Part shown: positions 58,059 to 64,000 of the stretch, in pieces
Layout of the letters: each line of letters opens with the position of its first letter
Numbering within the stretch: position 1 is the first letter of the stretch
DNA from: Adineta vaga
Taxonomy: Eukaryota; Rotifera
Direction of reading: 5' to 3'
DNA length: 64,000 nt
Assembly: GCA_021613535.1 (NCBI GenBank)
Contig: CP075496.1
Coordinates: forward strand, 310,001 to 374,000
Notes under the pieces: model-generated
Seen by the model: the letters and a program-made list of their open reading frames with translations, nothing else
Databases searched by the model: none
What the model was told of the DNA's origin: nothing
Translations under genes and position numbers: made by a program

Positions 58059-59781
58059 TTAGTTATAATGATGATAAAATGAATGCGAGAAAAAAATAGA
58101 AATGAGTTCACTTTCAATTGTGTATCCATTCATGTTTGTTTGAAGAATAAGCTCAGACGAGTGAAAAAGTGTGCGAGTAGTATTATTTTCGTGGGAGATA
58201 CATAACTTGAAATCTTCTTGTTTTTGAATATCTGTGTAAACATCGTAATCTTCAATCACATCAGAATTATTCATTCATCATATTTATTTCTTCTCATGGT
58301 ATCAATTTTCGACATAGTTCATTCTCAAATATCACCTGATACAACCTGTGATGCAACATTTTGCTGCTGTTTGAATGGGAAAGTTGTTATAACAAGTGTG
58401 TTTTCTCAGTTAACTCCGCAGTCAGCTGCACATGTAGTAGGGTTCTCTTTATACAAGTGATTTTACAGGATGGATGATAGTATTATCTGGAAACAATTCG
58501 GTCAGTCTCAGTTCCGACAATAGTGTCATTTATATAATTAATTCAAATAATCCATTATGCTCACTTTCGTGTAACACAACCAGATTAGGGCGAAAGCATA
58601 ATAATAGATAAATACTCTAAAGATCGATCAAATGAGCTGCTCGAAATTAGATTAAATTTCAACTACTCTCCATCTTCCACCCCTCTTCACTTTCCCATAT
58701 ATATATATATACGGAAGTTTCATGAAACAGTTTGATGACCTTAGCTATTACATAATCACCTGGGTGAAATTTCACCCACGTCCCCCACCCCCACCCCCAG
58801 CCTTGATGACCATGCCAACTCCCTGCTGACCTTTCTTGGGAGCTAAGCTACCACTATGGAAAGTTTGGTGACGCTAGCTATAACAGAGACTGAATGCATA
58901 GTGAACAGATAGACAGACAAGCATTCTTCTTTATATATATAGAAGAAAGATAGATTGTCCGGTGACGGCCTGCTTCTGACCCACACTTACACTCTCAAGA
59001 TTAATGTACATGTTTTATACCCAATTTTATCCACTCACATTTTATTTACCACAAAAAGAGGAGAAACTTATTTATGAATTTCGACTTGAAATTTTGAACA
59101 GGTATAAATCTTAACAGCAGTTGTTTGTTGTAAAAGTGTCGGCTCTTTTCTTTCACTCTACACTGATATAAAAACATCGCGTTTATTTATCTATTGAGGT
59201 AATATGAAGTGTTTTTTAACTGTAGCTGTATCACAGTACAGGAAGAACGAAAAAAGCTGAAACTTTCACAATAAACTGTTCTTGTGAGCACTTTCATTCG
59301 TATAATTTCAAGTCAAAATTCATAAAAAGGTTTCCCTACCTTTCTTGAGAATCATCACGGTATTCTGTATAAAAATTTTCCACTTTTCTGATATACACCT
59401 CCTCTGGAGGTCTAAGAAGGTTTCAAACCTCTATTTGGAACGAATATACCAAATAATTTCTAAGTCTATAGGTTTTGAGGGTGGGCATTTGGTTGTGGGT
59501 AAACAAAAGATACTCAAAACATCCTCAACATAGAAGAAAATAATTTTTTGCTTAAAAAATCGAATTGTCAATAATAAATGATGTTTCGACCGTTTTTCAT
59601 TCGATAGAAAAACTTTTTCAACGCGTAGAAACGTGTTTTTTTTCTCATTGCTTATCTAACTGGGTACATACAATATGAGGTTGGAAAGCAATCCTTTATC
59701 GATTTTTCGGTGAATTTTAGGAGCTCTATTTTGAGATAGAAGTGGCAAACTCATACATTTGGTGTCTCAAGAGAATAGTGC
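58059..59781. other. Repeat-rich intergenic region
   Basis: No supported gene. Between about 58,640 and 59,010 the sequence is less AT-rich (C-runs near 58,775-58,800, TA tracts at 58,698 and 58,933) and looks like a worn non-autonomous element. A copy of the 666-840 repeat core is at about 59,257-59,284, and TGTGGG-like pieces are at about 58,980-59,000 and 59,478-59,526. Confidence 0.45.
59257..59284. repeat. Dispersed repeat core shared with 771-800
   Basis: CTGAAACTTTCACAATAAAC followed by TGTTCTTG matches the inner arm of the foldback near the window start with one or two changes. Confidence 0.6.
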
Positions 59782-60840
59782 ATGGAGAGTATATATAAAC
59801 CTTTATGCAAACTTGGTGGAGACTGTCCAGCTTTTGTTCGTTTCATCGATAATGATAGAGACCAAGATGAGGATATGGAGCATTGTTCGAAATACATTCA
59901 TCCCACTCGTCGTGGCGGTATGAGAATAGAAGACAATTTTCAGTCGAAATTCCTTATAACGGCATTTCAAAGCTGTATTAAAACACGTGCTCATCAACGG
60001 AATCGAAATTTTTGGTTCGGCAAAGTGAACAATGGAGATCTAGAAGCGGAAGTAAAAAAGAACGGCTTTGCCGAGATTTTAACGTCAAGTTTATATGATT
60101 CTGTGAAGAAGAAACTGGAACATGAGAAGCATCGACTGATCGGATTACCTTTATCATTCAATCAAATGTTCGCAATATTACTTTACACTGATACCAAGTT
60201 ATACAGAGAATTGAGAATAGATGAATGTTTATTCTCAATGAAAGATGTGACTAGTGAGGATGAATGTACCTATGAACAAAAATGGCCAATTTTCGGTCGA
60301 ATACTCAATTCGGCTATTTGCTGTTTAAACAAACATGATAGATCAAATCGACCAACAACTGTCTATCATGGTTTGCATGGTATTGAAGTTGATCCGACTA
60401 AGTTTAACAATAGTGGTTATGAGATTCGACCGAAGAATAATCCATTTTTTAAATATGGAACATTTATTAGCGCAAGTCGACGCGAAGAAGTGGCCCTAGC
60501 TTTTATGAATATGGACTCAGATGTTGATACAGTTAGTTCCATGCTTGTGATTGATACAAGGAAAGATGAAGATGGTAATGAAATTATAGGTGCCGATGTT
60601 TCATGGATATCAAAATTCCCAGATGAAGATGAATTTCTCATTGCTCGATTGGCTCAGTTTGGTATCAACAACATTCAATATCATCCACAGCTGTCTTGCT
60701 ATATAGTCAATGTTAGCGTGGAATTTTTCGCTCATCGAGGACAAATGTGCTTCTCAACGGAGCACGATAGCGATGGGTGTAATTGCGACTTTAAACCTGG
60801 CCCTCGACCTCCTTGGATACCACTACCAGATAAAATATAA
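59782..60840 (+). CDS. PBZ-like zinc finger plus ART-like protein
   Basis: Single exon of 352 residues. Near the N-terminus C9-x5-C15 and H34-x5-H40 match the C-x5-C / H-x5-H spacing of the poly(ADP-ribose)-binding PBZ finger, but the loop between the pairs is 18 residues instead of about 6. A helical region follows (about 50-190), then an ART-like catalytic part: TVYHGLHG, GTFISASRREE and FPDEDEFLIARL. The Ser and ExE (EDE) positions look right, whereas the usual Arg of the first motif is His. This may change NAD handling, giving a diverged transferase or a non-catalytic relative. The pairing of an ADP-ribose reader-type finger with a writer-type domain suggests a role in ADP-ribose signalling; this is inference. 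Confidence 0.7.
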   Translation: MESIYKPLCKLGGDCPAFVRFIDNDRDQDEDMEHCSKYIHPTRRGGMRIEDNFQSKFLITAFQSCIKTRAHQRNRNFWFGKVNNGDLEAEVKKNGFAEILTSSLYDSVKKKLEHEKHRLIGLPLSFNQMFAILLYTDTKLYRELRIDECLFSMKDVTSEDECTYEQKWPIFGRILNSAICCLNKHDRSNRPTTVYHGLHGIEVDPTKFNNSGYEIRPKNNPFFKYGTFISASRREEVALAFMNMDSDVDTVSSMLVIDTRKDEDGNEIIGADVSWISKFPDEDEFLIARLAQFGINNIQYHPQLSCYIVNVSVEFFAHRGQMCFSTEHDSDGCNCDFKPGPRPPWIPLPDKI

Positions 60841-62386
60841 ACACAAAAAATGTCATACCTATCCAAAAAGGCGATATTTTGTCTTGAGGGTGTTGGCGTA
60901 TTTAAAGATTACACATGCACCAAATCCGAATTTCATTTGAGAAGTCGAGTTTGAAGCCTTTCCACCGAGCCAAGAGGACTGAAATCAGTCGAATATAAAA
61001 ATTGATGATAAATATATGAGTAATCTTTCTTTAGTTGCGCACTGATCCTCTTGATCTTCGCTTAATATCAATTGTGAAACTTCGTCACAGATCAGAATGA
61101 TTATTTTATATTCGTTTCATACTTTGCTTTTGCACAATTTTACATAGATTTAACTTTGCATTTTGTATATAACTATCATAAAACAATTATCTCGTATGCA
61201 TCATATGAGATTCTGAAATACTCTTTTTCTTGAATATAATCAAATTTTTATTTGAATAAAAAAGAATTATTTTCTTGTAACATAATTATGTAGAATATAT
61301 TATGAAAGTTTTTTTATAGTTTTTAAAATGAGCAATATTAAGAATAAAAACAATATATACTTCTCTTTTTAACTTTGTAAAAAATAGAAAATGAAAAAAG
61401 AAAGGAAGAGAAACCATCATCATTTTTTTATGATAGTAGATAAAAGATGCAAATATAATAAAAGAAAGTGTGTCGTGTTTTGAGGGTGCGGGTGTGGACA
61501 TAGGTTTTTGATGGAATAATGGGCTGGATTGTGGCTGAGAGTGAGGGTGGATGGCTGTAGGTGTTGGTGGTGTATTTACAACTGAATCTCATCGACAGGC
61601 ATATGCACATCCACGTCCTCAACTTTAGGAATAGATTGCAAAGGGAAAATAATTTTCTGTTTTCGACAGTCGAAGGTCAAGTGAGTCGAAACGACGAACG
61701 TTACTTGTTTCTTGTATAGCAGTTTGATGTTGATTTTTGAAATAGATCGCAGTTAAATCATCAATCGGCGAGTAAATTTATTCTGAAAGACAATTTTGTC
61801 CTAACAAAATATATATTCCATTCTATTCTATTCGAAATAATATAGACTCACTAGATCACTGTTACAACGACAAGTGAATATAATTTTGAACTACTATCAT
61901 CGACGAAAAAATCAGCCGGTTTGTTTAAAACGAAGTGAAGATAATTAATTTTTTGATCTTGAGTCACCGGTGGCTTACGTCCGACTAAATATCTTACATA
62001 ATATTTTACAATATGATTTCAAGTATAGGACCTGTATTTAATGAATCCTTTGTTCTGACCTGACCTGACCTGACCTAATTAATTGCAATAATATTCTTAC
62101 TCATTAATATATATTATTTTAGAATATCATTAGAACTCTAAACTTATTATTTTAATATTATAGATTCTCACAATGGAATCATAACAGAGATCTAAAAATA
62201 GACTTTTTAATAGTGCGAATCATTCAATCGAGGATCAAGGTGATCTAGATGAGGAGTACTTGTGTTTTCTGATATTCGATAAAATACTATGATTAAAAGT
62301 GATGCATATATTTTTCAATTTAGCATAAAATAGTTATTTCAAAAATCAAAATACGATTTTTCTTAGATTTTGCATTGAAGTTCGAT
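60841..62386. other. Intergenic, G/T-rich pieces, no gene recognised
   Basis: Contains GAGGGTGTTGGCG 45 bp past the ART-like stop, and a longer G/T-rich stretch at about 61,481-61,575 (GAGGGTGCGGGTGTGG and on) that resembles degenerate telomere-type sequence. No exon recognised. Confidence 0.45.
62055..62076 (+). repeat. CTGAC pentanucleotide repeat
   Basis: Four exact copies of CTGAC plus CT. A short microsatellite. Confidence 0.8.
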
Positions 62387-62803
62387 TTAAATAAATTTGT
62401 ATTTTAACCATCTAATTATAAAGTAAACAATCATTATGTAGAATAATACGATTAAGATAGCAAACCAACAAGCTGTTTTCTTCTTTTTCGTCGTCGTATT
62501 TATTTGTTCTCGAGCTTTTTCTCTACATTCTTCTAAAATATTCTTTGGTATTAATTTGATTGATAATAAAATTAATAATGGAACAAGAATAAGATCATCT
62601 AAATAGCCAAGAATGGGAATAAAATCTGGTATTAAATCGATTGGACTTAACAAGTATCCAAGTGTTATTATGATTGATAGTTTAGCATACCATGGTGTTT
62701 GTTGATGTCGATAAACATAAGTTAATGTATAACTTTCAAGTTTTATTATTTGTACTTTTGCCTTCAAATTTTCAATTAATGATTTATACTTTCCACGATA
62801 CAT
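62387..62803 (-). CDS. DUF1232 (YkvA-like) membrane protein
   Basis: Single exon of 138 residues. The core YLLSPIDLIPDFIPILGYLD is the hallmark of the DUF1232 family, a small membrane-associated domain common in bacteria and plants whose function is unknown. It is preceded by an amphipathic N-terminal helix region and followed by a second hydrophobic segment (LVPLLILLSIKLIP), a basic stretch with TTTKKKK, and an added C-terminal membrane helix (WFAILIVLFYIMIVYFIIRW). The latter is extra compared with short bacterial forms. Absence of introns and the bacterial distribution make horizontal origin possible, but base composition matches the host. Confidence 0.8.
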   Translation of the reverse strand: MYRGKYKSLIENLKAKVQIIKLESYTLTYVYRHQQTPWYAKLSIIITLGYLLSPIDLIPDFIPILGYLDDLILVPLLILLSIKLIPKNILEECREKAREQINTTTKKKKTACWFAILIVLFYIMIVYFIIRWLKYKFI

Positions 62804-63123
62804 CGATAGTTAGTCTCTACCTTCTTGTTTCATTACTTTCTTGTGTACGTATTAACGAAATAAAAAACACATGTCGTTTTTAAACAGGGAAAAAATATGA
62901 TCATTCCACATATCTACTCCACTAGTTTAGTATAGATCATAGATCAAGAGAAAAAAAATGTCAAATCATCTCGTTCAGCCAATGAAGAGATGATTGAAAG
63001 AGATGGCGTTAGGCGATGAATGTAAAGAAATGTGTTGTTTGCAATAGGAAAACATCGTACCTGGTATTTCTTGAATTGATAAATGAAGGTTTGTAAATAC
63101 AATAAATAGAGACTATCTTCAGA
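62804..63123. other. Intergenic, no gene recognised
   Basis: Upstream flank of the DUF1232 gene; no exon or conserved element recognised. Confidence 0.4.
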
Positions 63124-63162
63124 TTGGGTGTGGGTGTCGTTATTCTCTTCACCCACACCCAA
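63124..63162. repeat. TGTGGG hairpin with perfect 13-bp stem
   Basis: TTGGGTGTGGGTG pairs exactly with CACCCACACCCAA around a TCGTTATTCTCTT loop. The loop is almost the same as the TCATTATTCTCTT in the hairpin at 63,690-63,750, so the loop is conserved as well as the stem. Confidence 0.85.
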
Positions 63163-63571
63163 ATAATCGTTTAACTCAACTTGAAGGTTTAACAAAAGTT
63201 TATTCCTTATCACTTTATAAAAATTAATTCATTGAAATTCCAATTCTGACAACAACTGAAGCAATTCGTCGACTTGATATGAATTACAATCCAGTAAACA
63301 CATTTCTTATGCTCTATTTTTCAAGAATATAACAGAAATCAGAATTTCTCAATCGAAAATCCCCGTTATTCCTTCACACATAGGTCTACTTGAAAAACTC
63401 TCATTTTTGGATTTATCTCATATACAAATAACTCGTGTACCAAGAAGTCTCTTGAATTTACCTTATCTTCAATATTTGGCTGTTCAAAATAATCCAATTT
63501 CTAAAGAAGAAGTTGATTCATTTAAAACAGATTTAATCAATCGACAATCAAAGATTAATTTACTCATCTAA
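63163..63571 (+). pseudogene. Leucine-rich repeat protein, 3' fragment
   Basis: Starting right at the hairpin edge, the plus strand reads NNRLTQLEGLTKVYSLSLYK, an in-frame TAA near 63,224, EIPILTTTEAIRRLDMNYNP, a possible 33-bp intron, then ITEIRISQSKIPVIPSHIG, LEKLSFLDLSHIQITRVP and a C-terminal cap ending at 63571. These are clear LRR units of the L-x-x-L-x-L-x-x-N type. The missing 5' part and the in-frame stop argue for a broken gene, although the stop could lie in an unseen intron. Confidence 0.6.
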
Positions 63572-63689
63572 TTTATTTTTTATTTTTTTATTCATTTTAT
63601 AATGAGAATATCAATAAAAGTTCATTGATTAAACGTCTGTTTCTAAATCTGAAAAGATTAACACTACAGAGACAAATTACAAAATGAAT

Positions 63690-63750
63690 AGAGTGTGGAT
63701 GTCATTATTCTCTTTGTCCATACCGCCACCACCCACACCCACACCCTCAA
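63690..63750. repeat. TGTGGG hairpin, imperfect
   Basis: GAGTGTGGATG is mirrored by CACCCACACCCACACCCTC, with the loop starting TCATTATTCTCTT. It lies about 120 bp past the LRR fragment. Confidence 0.75.
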
Positions 63751-64000
63751 CATTTTTTCAAATAATGTATTATTACTTTGATATTGTTGTTTATTTACTT
63801 ATTATTTCATGTTATGGCTTGACAAAATAAAACAAGTAACGCTCATCCTTTGGATTCGCCGACCCTATTCTGAAAGAATGATAAGAGCGCCCATTAAAGC
63901 CCTCAAGCTGGGCCTAGACTTGACCGGATCCCGGTCCAAGCAAACTTTTTACATAAAAGCTTTTCAAAAGTGCTCTTCATCTTTTCACCATTTCAAAGTA
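63751..64000. other. Window end, unrecognised, partly GC-rich
   Basis: The last ~160 bp (CGCCGACCCTATTC, GGGCCTAGACTTGACCGGAT) are richer in GC than the surroundings and may be the edge of a mobile element that continues outside the window. Confidence 0.35.

Noticed and set aside
63690-64000. Right window end as a chromosome end, because of nearby TGTGGG repeats
   Set aside because: The repeats are short, palindromic and occur throughout the window; the last bases are not telomeric.

Overview
The window reads as nuclear DNA of a bdelloid rotifer (Adineta/Rotaria type). The signs are an AT-rich genome, very short introns of about 30-60 bp, families that are typically expanded in bdelloids (FG-GAP/VCBS repeat proteins with a membrane anchor and Thr-rich stalk, ADP-ribosyltransferases with TPRs, small FMRFamide-receptor-like GPCRs, type II lectin-like proteins), and many short G/T-rich hairpins built from TGTGGG, the bdelloid telomere unit. 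No rRNA or tRNA gene and no CRISPR array was seen. Exon joins were made by hand; for every multi-exon gene called a CDS the exon phases agree and the total length is a multiple of three.

Layout. 1-850: two foldback repeats. 1.3-9.0 kb (minus): three tandem paralogues of a two-pass membrane protein with a Cys-rich ectodomain, the last of them fused to an FG-GAP ectodomain. 9.0-14.1 kb: transposon-rich debris with a decayed mariner. 14.1-17.2 kb: a secreted sphingomyelinase D/PLD-like enzyme (minus) and a GPCR (plus). 18.0-22.5 kb (minus): a predicted 943-residue protein joining ART, TPR, nucleotidyltransferase and PARP domains. 23.0-27.2 kb: a multipass membrane protein, a small secreted Cys-rich protein, an adducin-like pseudogene and a one-exon tail-anchored repeat protein. 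28.0-31.2 kb (minus): an 11-exon type II membrane protein with a mucin-like stalk and a lectin-like head. 32.1-35.5 kb (plus): an ART fused through a membrane anchor to an FG-GAP propeller. 35.7-38.9 kb (minus): a Vps62-like secreted protein and a proline-iminopeptidase-like hydrolase. 39.6-48.3 kb: a full-length LINE with 16-bp target duplications, carrying inside its 3' end an apparently intact MULE. 49.6-56.2 kb: two nearly identical GPCR genes on the arms of a 1.4-kb inverted repeat. 56.4-64 kb: a PH/GRAM-like membrane protein, a PBZ-like zinc finger plus ART-like protein, a DUF1232 protein and an LRR pseudogene.

Together the intact genes look like an accessory, possibly subtelomere-like neighbourhood: surface receptors and adhesion-type ectodomains, several NAD-dependent ADP-ribosyl transfer proteins, secreted enzymes and young transposons. 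The strongest candidates for something new are the ART-TM-FG-GAP protein, the ART-TPR-NTase-PARP protein and the dispersed TGTGGG hairpins that sit near gene 3' ends.
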